A stretch of DNA of 64,000 nucleotides from a virus. Position 1 is the stretch's first letter, and every line of letters starts with the position of its first letter. Shown piece by piece: positions 36,201 to 43,750 of this stretch. A program made the translations under genes and the position numbers. The DNA is taken from positions 16,133 to 80,132 of the IMG/VR virus record IMGVR_UViG_3300032116_000108, one strand, 5' to 3'. Under the pieces are notes generated by a model that did no database searches, had not been told where the DNA came from, and worked only from the letters and a program-made list of their open reading frames with translations.

Positions 36201-39031
36201 ATTGTTTCAAAATAGTCCCTATATTGTTCTACTGTTGATAATTCGTTTATTACTTCATAAACATCAGATAGTGTGAACTCTCTATATTTTTTTAATAGGT
36301 CATAAATGTCGTATTTTAAGCATCCAGCAATAAACGAATCAACTATTCTCGTTACTTCACTATTATCTTTTACATTTTGTAGTTCTTTATCTAAAAGTAA
36401 ATTCATAACAGATGAATGGTCAACAACCATAGACCAACTTATAGAACCTGTTCTTACCGTATTTTTATATGTTTTTATTGGTTCAACTCTACCTAAAAAA
36501 GTGTGGTCTTGCCAACTAGCGTTGGACCCTTCATCGAAGGATAAATTATAAGGTGGAAACCACATGATTCTACCACCATTAGGTCCTATTTCACAAGCAG
36601 GTAAGTCCTCAACTCTGAAACCATTTCTATCCGATGTTCTCCAAGCTAAGTTTTCTAATGAAAACATATATTTTTTTACCTTACCTTTATTATCCAAATT
36701 TGTCGATCCCTTACCTCTCATAGGTGCGATGTTCAAATTATATGTGTTATCTAATACAGAGTAGGTTGATTTACCTCCACTTCTTATAAGGCCATCGGCC
36801 TTTTGTAACTCATTATATGTGTAGTAAGGTCTATCTTTTGTAAATAATCTACAATATTCATAACCCTTTACTTCGGATGGTTCACCGTTTGGTTTTTTAG
36901 AAGTCGGAGTTACATATCTGATAACTCTAGATCCTTTGGTTAATTCTATGTATCCATCATTAAAGACTTTAGAAACTTGATTAATCGCGTTACCTACGTG
37001 TTCTAATTTACGTGTAGATTTATTACCAGCATCTATTAATTTTTGTGTAATATCTAAAATAGAACCGTCAGTAAATGTAACGTTTGTGGATTTTGTTTTA
37101 TCAAAGAATGGTTTAAATGCCGATGTCTCAAATAAACTATCGGTGTTAAATCTTGCTAAGATATTTTTTTTATTCGATGGTCCTACAAATGTTCCAGGTT
37201 CAATGTAATTATTTTTCGATATCCAAGTAAAACCCCCTTGTGGATCAACACTATCAAATAAATTTCTTGAGTTTAAACCAAAAAGAAAATCACTTATTCT
37301 ACTACCTTCAAAATCTTTTCCTACTTCACCATAACTATAAACTGGACCATCCTGTGGTCTATTGTTTCTTCCTTTAGGTAAATCCACTTTAGGACTAACT
37401 AAATCTCTGATATAATTTTTAGTAATTCCAACATAAAAATTAGATTGTGGTGCCAATAAATTAGTGGCACTTAAACCCGCAAATCTATAAGATGGTCTAT
37501 ATGTGTTATAAAATAATTGATCAAATAATAAACTTTTGGTTGCATCAGATGTATATGATAAAAACTTTTCAGACGCTTGGTCAATAAATAAGGAACTAAT
37601 TTGTTGTGCTAAATTACCTACGGCACCAGCAACCGCACCAATAGGATTAAGGGCCGCTTGTGATAAAAAGTTTTTATTTGGGTAGTCGAAATATTCACCA
37701 GGTATTAACGAATATGGACTATAAAGTCCCGCAAGTCTTGCTGTAAAACTTAAAGCATTTGCAACAGAATTTGGTCCTCCTGTTATTTTATAATTTTTTT
37801 GAACTATAGGTATATTATTTGTTACAATACCTAAAGCATCAAATGGGTCAGTATTTGGTCTAACCGATGTTGTATTTGTTGCAGGATCAACTTCACCCGT
37901 AAAAAGGTTTGTCCTACCTACTGTTTGTTGTAATAATTCAAAAGCAACTCTTGCTTTAAATTCTTTTTGTAATTGTTTAGCCGCGAACTGAGCCAAAAGT
38001 GAATCTTGACTTAATGTTCCTTCAGATCCTGTTGGGTTTTCATTTTGAATAATATTTACAGGGTTATACTCTGATGGTATAAAAGAGAAGGTAGTTTCGC
38101 TACTAACATATGGGGTGTTTATTGTTTCTTGTGCCAAATCTTCAACTGTAATTTCATCATAAGCACCGTCACCTGTGTTATATTTGTTTTTAATATACGC
38201 ATAACTTTGTGATTGTTCTGTTGTTTTGTTCGGTTCAGATGAAAAATATTCATATTCTCCTTCATTAGTTTTTGTATTTTGATTTACATTTGGGTATTTT
38301 TCTTGATTTCCGTATCCATTTGGTAAATTTTCAGGACCATATTGGTTTAAAACATACGCCAATCTTCTTGATTGTTCTTTTGTTCTTTCTCGTTCAGAGG
38401 CGGTGTATTCGTATTCACCTTTATTTGCGTCAGTTTGTTTATTAATGTTAATAATAATTGTTTCACCAAAACCATTAACTTTACCCTCCGGCCCGTATTC
38501 ATTTGCAAGGTATGAAATTATTTGTGATTGTTCTGTTGTTATGTTTGGTGCAGACGCAGTAAAACTATATTCTCCAAAATTACTTTCAGTACCCTTATTA
38601 ACATTTATTATAATTGGTTCTCCAAATCCGAGTGATACATTTTCAGGATTAAATTTATTTAATACTCTAAGTAAATTTTCTTGTTGGTCTCCTTTTTGTT
38701 CTAATGAACTATTATTAGCAATTGATTGATTATATGCGTCGTATTCTCCAAAATTTGAAAATGCGTTTAAATTAGTGTTAATTGCTACCACTTCTCCAAA
38801 TCCCCCTTTTTGTGAATACTTATTTAATCCAATTAACTCAGGTTCTTTTAATTCTTGATAGAAATTAATTGGTGGGCTATCAATGATAGAATAATCAACA
38901 ATTTGTATTTCACTAATAGGTAATTGTTCACTATAACTAAAATACCCTTCGACTTTATATGGTCTTAGGTTTCTTGTTATTAACTTTTTCCTAAAATTTT
39001 CTGTTGAATTAAATGATAGTGGGCTTTCCAT
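33299..39031 (-). CDS. Giant baseplate protein: tandem repeats, OmpA-like domain, tube-initiator-like segment
   Basis: 1910 aa. (1) Residues 75-288: four ~52-aa tandem repeats built on 'GFGE.I.IN.N..T..N.GEY.Y.AS....T.EQS'. (2) Residues ~755-860: a conserved-looking block ('MFSLENLAWRTSDRNG', 'GGRIMWFPPYNLSFDEG'). (3) Residues ~1080-1160: an OmpA_C-like domain ('VFFKIEASANSSGNDNQSLS' then 'ERRLKTVENFIKNF'), a peptidoglycan-binding fold. (4) Residues ~1355-1420: 'PILVLRIGDFYHTKIVPRSI' and 'NPEGIGVQPMMANVTLSFDF', resembling tail-tube-like initiator proteins (gp48/gp54 role). It sits between the tape measure and the gp53-like gene. A hub-tube-initiator with cell-wall contact is inferred. Confidence 0.55.
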   Translation of the reverse strand: MESPLSFNSTENFRKKLITRNLRPYKVEGYFSYSEQLPISEIQIVDYSIIDSPPINFYQELKEPELIGLNKYSQKGGFGEVVAINTNLNAFSNFGEYDAYNQSIANNSSLEQKGDQQENLLRVLNKFNPENVSLGFGEPIIINVNKGTESNFGEYSFTASAPNITTEQSQIISYLANEYGPEGKVNGFGETIIININKQTDANKGEYEYTASERERTKEQSRRLAYVLNQYGPENLPNGYGNQEKYPNVNQNTKTNEGEYEYFSSEPNKTTEQSQSYAYIKNKYNTGDGAYDEITVEDLAQETINTPYVSSETTFSFIPSEYNPVNIIQNENPTGSEGTLSQDSLLAQFAAKQLQKEFKARVAFELLQQTVGRTNLFTGEVDPATNTTSVRPNTDPFDALGIVTNNIPIVQKNYKITGGPNSVANALSFTARLAGLYSPYSLIPGEYFDYPNKNFLSQAALNPIGAVAGAVGNLAQQISSLFIDQASEKFLSYTSDATKSLLFDQLFYNTYRPSYRFAGLSATNLLAPQSNFYVGITKNYIRDLVSPKVDLPKGRNNRPQDGPVYSYGEVGKDFEGSRISDFLFGLNSRNLFDSVDPQGGFTWISKNNYIEPGTFVGPSNKKNILARFNTDSLFETSAFKPFFDKTKSTNVTFTDGSILDITQKLIDAGNKSTRKLEHVGNAINQVSKVFNDGYIELTKGSRVIRYVTPTSKKPNGEPSEVKGYEYCRLFTKDRPYYTYNELQKADGLIRSGGKSTYSVLDNTYNLNIAPMRGKGSTNLDNKGKVKKYMFSLENLAWRTSDRNGFRVEDLPACEIGPNGGRIMWFPPYNLSFDEGSNASWQDHTFLGRVEPIKTYKNTVRTGSISWSMVVDHSSVMNLLLDKELQNVKDNSEVTRIVDSFIAGCLKYDIYDLLKKYREFTLSDVYEVINELSTVEQYRDYFETIQKPIVTKTTEIDKTGQVNNNENQGQEDILQKEEFKEIILLFEQSQPKKDNFKAEDSYKTYYDNLYSKDTKDLYLGDPSVDPPLISQAPDKIIKYDSRKGSGSSNYNFIDTLPNNTESFSYTEYVDARVDSLSGVFDFGEKEFTTLEKEFLPAVLSTLKQGKKVFFKIEASANSSGNDNQSLSERRLKTVENFIKNFESGGDKIKTYLDNGNLTYKSEAKGDVATIDEPTYKDIDCQKDFNVDGFYDGKYSVQAMLCRRVKITGLNIDTPNEENKKDQATTDNVAESTGVNEQAGQDDQNTTPPSEQIKKQQVVTTQIKDKTNKLRAGLTKRLLRKLLTECNYFDMIQEQQPMVYDGIKSKFKNFHPVFHSTTPEGLNARLTFLQQCVRPGDTIPTAVDNGQGGFTLQYNDAFNSAFGSPPILVLRIGDFYHTKIVPRSISLKYDDLKYDLNPEGIGVQPMMANVTLSFDFIGGHGIAEPIAKLQNGLSFNFYANTEIYDDRADETENFLQEIDDEILKSIQDEVGDIDPNRPRQNDAGDTIGTIESSFADINTNLISGRINYKEVMNQLIDKTADMVNGFNQAIQNTIIVKGWGGLIILTKDRKYSEGLFDYLSGNTSNKVNIIGKPVNYQEKIDDLFQKTNQDVDDETIPILGGLEFQKDFKNQDIRKIKRKIKEILDEQKNLYQQQLDKFANDIVKNQLEFIKITDKINFVSNKIDGRENKRGGVNIYNISGTSEVEASSVGATNTYDELKNDFLKIRTDLNDFNQILKNYQLIPNGDKNVYNSDYLFNLYLVNKIEDNEDAPDVSVFDRRFAMTMGDLLVGNYDFFVDQIISVIDGSVQKENWKNFIFKNLGFKVIFRPQGNLYIPNVYNPNNPVNTLYTKLKNSFDKLVVSYKDKYTNDEVYKRFFGEENALNYKPYNRDKLRKFTYESQVPIVPPNDENLRAIWSNVESTWDYFNLKRQMK
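38168..38809 (-). repeat. Four tandem ~52-codon repeats
   Basis: Residues 75-133, 134-185, 186-237 and 238-288 of the 1910-aa protein. Each has 'GFGE' or 'GYGN', then 'NxNxxTxxNxGEYxY', 'TxEQS' and 'YxxNxYGPE'. The first unit is longer and most diverged; units 2 and 3 are closest. Confidence 0.8.
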
Positions 39032-39048
39032 TAATATCTATTTTATAT

Positions 39049-39055
39049 ATAAATA
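39049..39055 (-). promoter_or_regulatory. TATTTAT upstream element
   Basis: TATTTAT 17 nt before the ATG at 39031, in the 40-nt gap after the tape-measure candidate. Confidence 0.4.
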
Positions 39056-39071
39056 GATTATTTTAAATTTT

Positions 39072-40991
39072 TTAATAACCGAAGACACCTTTTTCTCCCA
39101 TGATTTTTGGCATCTTAGAAAACTCTTCTCTAATTTTATCGGTTAATAATGTTGCGTTGTCTCCTTTTTCTAACATTTGTTTTAATGTGCCATCAACACC
39201 TTTAACTTCAATTACTATTGGGCTGAACTTAACTTCGGTGGTGTTATTTGTATTAACGGTAGTTTCTACTTTTGCAAAAGTCTCACCCGGTGTTTTTGTT
39301 TGCATAGGTAGTGGTTTTGATGACATATCATTTAGTGCGTATGCGGTATCAAAACTTAGTTTTGCTTTATTTAAAATCTCATTTAATCTTGGTGCTGCTA
39401 AAAAATCATCTTCTTTATCAAAAACCATTTTTGAAATGGTTCCTTTATCACCACTTATTAAGGTGTTACTTTCAAACGGAGTTTCAGTTATCATATAATC
39501 TTTAGCAGTACCCGACCAACTTGTGTTTGCCATGTCCTGTTGCATTTTATCTTCTTCTGTTGCTGAAACAGCTAAAATATCTTTAATATTTACACCACTA
39601 ACAATTTTAGACATAAAATCACCCATTCCTACATTTTCTTGAATTCTAGCATAATATTCAGTAGATTCTTTCATGTTACTTTCTAAATTCTTCATGATTT
39701 TATTTTGTTCTGATGCATTCTGTGATAAAACTCCTTTATCACCAGTAAGAAGATAGTCATGTATTGCTCTAACATCTTTTGCTTGTTTTTCGGATATACT
39801 TAAATTTGACATCGCAATTCCTCTTTCATCCAACTTAGCCTTTTCCTGATACTCCTTTATGTTATTCATTTGTGCAACCGTAGCGTTAGTTACATCTTCA
39901 ATTTCACCTACTCCAGGTATGTTTAAACTAATTTTTCCATCTTTTATTTCTCCGACACTTTTTATTAATTCTAATTGGTCTTTATCAAATTTGTTAGGCG
40001 TTAAACTATTAATTTTATCTTCAATAAATGATTGTTTTACTCTTTCTTGACCTATTTGCATTGCGGTGTCTAAATTACTACCCATTAATGTTGCTTGTTT
40101 TTCTAATCTCATTAATTCTGAAGGGCTTGGTGGTATGGGATTTCCGAGTTCGTCTAATTTAAATGCCGATTCATATACTTTTAACATTTCATCCTGTAAC
40201 CCTTGAGCATCATATTGTCCCATTCTCATAACTTCAAAGAAATTCCCTAACTTTCCTATTTCCCCACCATACATTTGCATACCCTGAGATAATTTAACTG
40301 CTTGTTCAGGGTCCCATAATGTTTTAGCCAATTTAAGCGCACCGATACCATCAATACTAGTTCTTAAACTAGCGGCTTCTGATGCCATTTGAGTTAAACC
40401 TTCAGAACTTAATCTAAATGTTTGTAGACTTTGTATATTTTTAGAGACATCATCAACAACTGTTTTTACATCTAAACCTAATTTTTGAGCTTCATTAGTG
40501 ATTTTTTGTATTTCTTTAAATGAATTTTCTTGAGAATTAAAAATTCTCATAAAAGTGGCCTCTGTTTTTATTAAGTCAGCAGTCGCCATACCCGTCGCTT
40601 TTGAATACTCGATTTGATCCATCAAGAGTCTCTGTGTTGGGACAACCGCCTTATTTAATGCACTACTTGTTTCACCAGCGGCGGTTGTTATTTCTGAAAT
40701 ATTGACACCTAACTGATCTAATCCCTCACCTAACTGCGTTGTTCCAACATAAGCGTCAGTAATATATTTTTGAAACGCATTACTGTTTATTACAACACCG
40801 TCTGTAATTTCTCTTTGTTTTTTTATTGTGGTGTCTTGTATTTCAACTAATCCCTTTACCGCATTTGATAATGCGTTCTGTAAATATGTTGCTTCTTCTA
40901 GCGCGGTTTTTGCCTGTGAGGCACTAGAAAAAACACTCTTACCGGCAGCTCCGGCACCTAGATTAGTTGGTATAGTGTCTGATAAAAACAT
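39072..40991 (-). CDS. Tape-measure-like tail protein
   Basis: 639 aa, predominantly helical with few aromatic residues, long stretches of Ala/Gln/Lys ('SQAKTALEEATYLQNALSNA') and no catalytic motif. It lies directly after the gp26-like gene and a 40-aa ORF, and before the hub genes, which is where the tape measure stands in contractile phages. The tape measure sets tail length and fills the tube lumen. 639 aa at the usual ~1.5 Angstrom per residue would give a ~95 nm tail, close to T4; that is an estimate. No lysozyme or peptidase domain is visible. Confidence 0.6.
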   Translation of the reverse strand: MFLSDTIPTNLGAGAAGKSVFSSASQAKTALEEATYLQNALSNAVKGLVEIQDTTIKKQREITDGVVINSNAFQKYITDAYVGTTQLGEGLDQLGVNISEITTAAGETSSALNKAVVPTQRLLMDQIEYSKATGMATADLIKTEATFMRIFNSQENSFKEIQKITNEAQKLGLDVKTVVDDVSKNIQSLQTFRLSSEGLTQMASEAASLRTSIDGIGALKLAKTLWDPEQAVKLSQGMQMYGGEIGKLGNFFEVMRMGQYDAQGLQDEMLKVYESAFKLDELGNPIPPSPSELMRLEKQATLMGSNLDTAMQIGQERVKQSFIEDKINSLTPNKFDKDQLELIKSVGEIKDGKISLNIPGVGEIEDVTNATVAQMNNIKEYQEKAKLDERGIAMSNLSISEKQAKDVRAIHDYLLTGDKGVLSQNASEQNKIMKNLESNMKESTEYYARIQENVGMGDFMSKIVSGVNIKDILAVSATEEDKMQQDMANTSWSGTAKDYMITETPFESNTLISGDKGTISKMVFDKEDDFLAAPRLNEILNKAKLSFDTAYALNDMSSKPLPMQTKTPGETFAKVETTVNTNNTTEVKFSPIVIEVKGVDGTLKQMLEKGDNATLLTDKIREEFSKMPKIMGEKGVFGY

Positions 40992-41002
40992 AACTTTATT
41001 TT

Positions 41003-41009
41003 ATAAATA
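41003..41009 (-). promoter_or_regulatory. TATTTAT upstream element
   Basis: TATTTAT 11 nt before the ATG of the tape-measure candidate, just past the stop of the 40-aa ORF. Confidence 0.4.
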
Positions 41010-41015
41010 GAGGAA

Positions 41016-41138
41016 TTATTTTTTTTCGTATTCAGTATACAACTTATCCATGAAATATCTTCTTTCAAAACTTGGCATAATTAAAATATCCGAATACGAA
41101 AAATTTCCGTATTTAGTAAGATAATAAAATTCGTCCAT
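41016..41138 (-). CDS. 40-aa ORF between gp26-like and tape measure (chaperone-like)
   Basis: Forty residues starting 'MDEFYYLTKYGNFSYSD', then 'ILIMPSFERRYFMDKLYTEY' and a Lys-Lys end. The ATG is 13 nt past the gp26-like stop, and the ORF ends 24 nt before the tape-measure start. The 'MPxxERRxFxxKL' pattern recalls the short second component of tail assembly chaperones (the lambda G-T type 'P..ER..f...L'), which always sits just upstream of the tape measure. Conserved position, clean frame and pattern support a real gene; the chaperone role is inference. Confidence 0.6.
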   Translation of the reverse strand: MDEFYYLTKYGNFSYSDILIMPSFERRYFMDKLYTEYEKK

Positions 41139-41151
41139 TAAATTTTTCTTA

Positions 41152-41907
41152 TTATTCAAAGAAAGGCCGAAAAAACTCCACCCCAAACGTAACATTCACA
41201 GTAACGTTTTCTCCTGACGGGGCTTGAACTTCTCTTACAAGGTTTAATTTAGGTTGGCATTCTTCCATGAATCTTCTTAAACTTTTAGAATCAGATATTG
41301 GTAAATTTATAATAATTGATCCAATAAACCCCTTATCTTTATTTCCGTCAATATCTACTATTTGTGTTTCAAGTTTTTTTGTTACAACAGGTGCAATCAT
41401 TCCTTTAGGGTATTTAGCTGTAAGATTGTCGATTTCTGTTTCTTCTCTCATATTTAACACCTTAAATCTTACCTTTTTTTGTGTTTTCGGTAATGTGTAT
41501 ATAAAAAGTCCATCTTCATCTGGAATATGTTTTAATTCTTGCATATCAACACTATCTAATATAATAGTAGTTTCAAATTCTATTTTAGTTTTAGGGTCCA
41601 TTAGTTTAAACCTATAGTCGGGACCGAAAGCGGTATTTCTTAAAAATAATAGTATTGCTTGAACATCTCCAGGTAATAATAGTTCAACATCAAACCCATG
41701 TTCATAAATTTTATTTCTTAAAAGAGTTTTAATTAATTCAGCACCTGTCATGTTTTGAGACATAAGAAGGTTTTCATCTTGTGCGGTCAGATAACCAATT
41801 TTTAAAGATTCTTTTTTTGGTTTGTAAAAAATACCTCTTGATGGTAATTTAATTACGTCATGTGGTAAGTTAAAATTTTCTTGACCATATTTTAAAGCGT
41901 CGTCCAT
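41152..41907 (-). CDS. Baseplate hub assembly protein, T4 gp26-like
   Basis: 251 aa. 'NLPHDVIKLPSRGIFYKPKK' and 'LKIGYLTAQDENLLMSQN' are the signature of the T4_baseplate (gp26) family, followed by 'LLPGDVQAILLFLRNTAFGP' and 'MREETEIDNL'. gp26 is needed for hub assembly. T4 gp26 is 208 aa. It follows the tail tube gene after a terminator, and has no TATTTAT element immediately upstream, so it may be read by leakage past the hairpin at 41955-41977. Confidence 0.8.
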   Translation of the reverse strand: MDDALKYGQENFNLPHDVIKLPSRGIFYKPKKESLKIGYLTAQDENLLMSQNMTGAELIKTLLRNKIYEHGFDVELLLPGDVQAILLFLRNTAFGPDYRFKLMDPKTKIEFETTIILDSVDMQELKHIPDEDGLFIYTLPKTQKKVRFKVLNMREETEIDNLTAKYPKGMIAPVVTKKLETQIVDIDGNKDKGFIGSIIINLPISDSKSLRRFMEECQPKLNLVREVQAPSGENVTVNVTFGVEFFRPFFE

Positions 41908-41954
41908 AGTTTTTTATTAAAAAAATAAAACAATCAAACTGTTTGTAAATAAAA

Positions 41955-41977
41955 AACCTCACTTTGTTAGTGAGGTT
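41955..41977 (-). terminator. Rho-independent terminator after tail tube gene
   Basis: Minus-strand AACCTCACT / AGTGAGGTT (9 bp, 5-nt loop) followed by TTTTA, starting 25 nt past the gp19-like stop. It would make a short, abundant tube message. Confidence 0.85.
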
Positions 41978-42001
41978 CATTATAAAATATTTAAAAGTTA
42001 A

Positions 42002-42490
42002 TTAATATACTAAAATACATCTGTCAGGTTGTAATTTCATATCAACTCCCATGATATCATCTCCACCGTAGTTTAGTGAACCAAAGTTTACGCTTGTAAT
42101 TAAACAACCTTGTAGAATCCACTTTTCAACCGCCACACCTGTTGGGTCTAACAATTCTAAGTCAAGATCTTTTTTATAACCGGCAGCATATCCCATACGA
42201 CCCGTTACTGATTCTGCATGTAATCTAACCCATTCCATTGCCGCTTGTGCTGCCGAAGGTCCGATTGGGTCTCTTAATTTAACACCAATCTCACCCCATG
42301 AAAAGTTACTTGAAACGTAAGTTTGTGTGTTTAAGAATTTTATTTCTTTTTTTCCAATTGTTATTTGAGGTCTATTGGTAGTTTCAACATACCAAGAATT
42401 AATCCCCAAAGAAGATGGGAAAGTCAATATAAACCTATTTGCTCTTTTAGGTTCATACTGAAAAGGCATTCTCATTAATAAATCAGCCAT
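42002..42490 (-). CDS. Tail tube protein, T4 gp19-like
   Basis: 162 aa, essentially the length of T4 gp19 (163 aa). It matches in layout: 'RANRFILTFPSSLGINSWYV', 'TTNRPQITIGKKEIKFLNT', 'IGVKLRDPIGPSAAQAAMEW' and 'LDLLDPTGVAVEKW'-type strands, ending 'GVDMKLQPDRCILVY'. It stacks as hexameric rings around which the sheath (43751-46963) assembles. Framed by its own TATTTAT element (33 nt upstream) and a strong terminator, suggesting separate high-level late transcription. Confidence 0.93.
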   Translation of the reverse strand: MADLLMRMPFQYEPKRANRFILTFPSSLGINSWYVETTNRPQITIGKKEIKFLNTQTYVSSNFSWGEIGVKLRDPIGPSAAQAAMEWVRLHAESVTGRMGYAAGYKKDLDLELLDPTGVAVEKWILQGCLITSVNFGSLNYGGDDIMGVDMKLQPDRCILVY

Positions 42491-42523
42491 AGTTATTAGT
42501 TTAAATTGTTTTTATTTTTTATT

Positions 42524-42530
42524 ATAAATA
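42524..42530 (-). promoter_or_regulatory. TATTTAT upstream element
   Basis: TATTTAT 33 nt before the tail tube ATG, the longest spacing in the set. The rest of the gap down to 42597 holds no gene that can be seen. Confidence 0.4.
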
Positions 42531-42596
42531 TTAGTTCGTTATTTTTTTTCTATTTACTTTAAATTATTTTTCAAATATTCTCTATATATAGAATTA

Positions 42597-43550
42597 CTAA
42601 TCATATTTAGTTTTAGTTCCTCCTTTAGTTAAATATAAATTAACTGGACTTTTTTCATATTCTTTTTTCAAAAATTCAGAAGATGCTTGAATATTTCTTG
42701 GATCATCATCTGAAAAACCAATTGAAACGTTTCTAGAAACAAACTCTTCTATGTCTTGTGTTGGTTCGTTCATATTAACATCATTTTTAAATTTTGGAGA
42801 AATGTCTTCTAATTTTTTATTTGGGTTTTTATTTAAAATGTCTTGTACCAAATCTCTTGCTTGTTGTTTACAATAAATTATAAATTTTTGAAGTGCTTTA
42901 TTTTTTTCTTCTTCAGGTGATGCTGCGCTGCCGGCACCAAAAGAAACTGGATGAAATTTACACATATCTAAGTAATCCATAATAAGTTCTTTATCATCAT
43001 ACTTTAAGTCTCTTACAGTTTCGAACATTCCTTGAGTTTGTAACCCCCTATATTTTTTTAGGTTCTCCACTAAAACTTTAGAATTTATACCCAAATGATT
43101 TGATATAATATAATTTAAAACCGCCTCTTTTAATGTTTCAGGATTATGTCCTCTTGCTGTTATAATTGCAAAAATTGACCCCCCATTAATACATTCCACA
43201 AAGTCATTCCATGATGGTCCTGGACTTGCAATCATCGAGTCGATTATAAATCTTTTATCCCCTTCTGTTCTAAAATTTCTAAAGGGATTATTTGCATAAC
43301 CAACAACAGTAGTTCCTTTATAATTAAAAGGTTCAACACCTATTTGGTGTCTGTGTTCAGCAAAATCTTCGGTTGACAGTCCAATCTCATCCTCATTTTC
43401 TGTTAAAACAATAATTTTAGTTGGCATAAATGCAATATTATCATCCCAATCAAACGCATAATAATTTAAATCTGGTCTCCCTTCTTCAGTAATACCTTCA
43501 TTTAATCTTCGTTTATTAATCTCTCTATATATGTGTTTTCTAATATTCAT
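42597..43550 (-). CDS. HAD-superfamily phosphatase-like protein with capsid-targeting-like leader
   Basis: 317 aa. HAD motif I 'YYAFDWDDNIAF' (Asp34-x-Asp36), motif II 'FAIITARGHN' (Thr) and motif IV 'IGFSDDDPRNI' are present; motif III Lys is not certain. Such enzymes hydrolyse phosphate esters, e.g. nucleotides or polynucleotide 3'-phosphates. The first 18 residues 'MNIRKHIYREINKRRLNE' are a basic leader ending in L-N-E, as on four other proteins, so the enzyme may be packaged in the head and processed. It overlaps the 45-aa gene by one base. A C-terminal ~70 residues after motif IV are unassigned. Substrate unknown. Confidence 0.7.
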   Translation of the reverse strand: MNIRKHIYREINKRRLNEGITEEGRPDLNYYAFDWDDNIAFMPTKIIVLTENEDEIGLSTEDFAEHRHQIGVEPFNYKGTTVVGYANNPFRNFRTEGDKRFIIDSMIASPGPSWNDFVECINGGSIFAIITARGHNPETLKEAVLNYIISNHLGINSKVLVENLKKYRGLQTQGMFETVRDLKYDDKELIMDYLDMCKFHPVSFGAGSAASPEEEKNKALQKFIIYCKQQARDLVQDILNKNPNKKLEDISPKFKNDVNMNEPTQDIEEFVSRNVSIGFSDDDPRNIQASSEFLKKEYEKSPVNLYLTKGGTKTKYD

Positions 43551-43687
43551 TATTTTTTTACAATCAAAAGAAGTTTCTGAAGTTGTTCTTCAGTTATAAT
43601 AATATTTTGTTTTTTTGATGAAAAAGTTTTTTCAGATCTTGAAAAATCATTAACAGTTTCTTTGATAATTTTCTTTTCTATTTTCAT
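43550..43687 (-). CDS. 45-aa basic hypothetical protein
   Basis: Starts 'MKIEKKIIKETVNDFSRSEK' and ends with 'QNIIITEEQLQKLLLIVKK'. The ATG at 43687 is preferred to one at 43735, because the latter lies inside the hairpin that terminates the sheath gene and because a TATTTAT element precedes 43687 by 12 nt. The C-terminal half resembles the leader of the OmpA-like protein ('ISENEKKNIL'). It is joined to the HAD gene by a one-base overlap. Function unknown. Confidence 0.5.
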   Translation of the reverse strand: MKIEKKIIKETVNDFSRSEKTFSSKKQNIIITEEQLQKLLLIVKK

Positions 43688-43699
43688 ATACTTTTTTTT

Positions 43700-43706
43700 A
43701 TAAATA
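43700..43706 (-). promoter_or_regulatory. TATTTAT upstream element
   Basis: TATTTAT 12 nt before the ATG at 43687, immediately after the sheath terminator stem. Confidence 0.4.
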
Positions 43707-43711
43707 TATAA

Positions 43712-43735
43712 ATGGGGAATATTTCTATCCCCCAT
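43712..43735 (-). terminator. Terminator after tail sheath gene
   Basis: Minus-strand ATGGGG / CCCCAT stem (6 bp GC-rich core, 12-nt loop) followed by TTATATATTT. It begins 15 nt past the sheath stop. Confidence 0.6.
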
Positions 43736-43750
43736 TAAATTTATTTTCTT

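Noticed and set aside
38168-38809. CRISPR-like repeat array
   Set aside because: Repeats are contiguous, in frame, coding and ~52 codons long, with no short spacers.
43688-43735. Upstream ATG for the 45-aa gene
   Set aside because: It lies inside the hairpin that terminates the sheath gene; the internal ATG 43687 has the expected upstream element.
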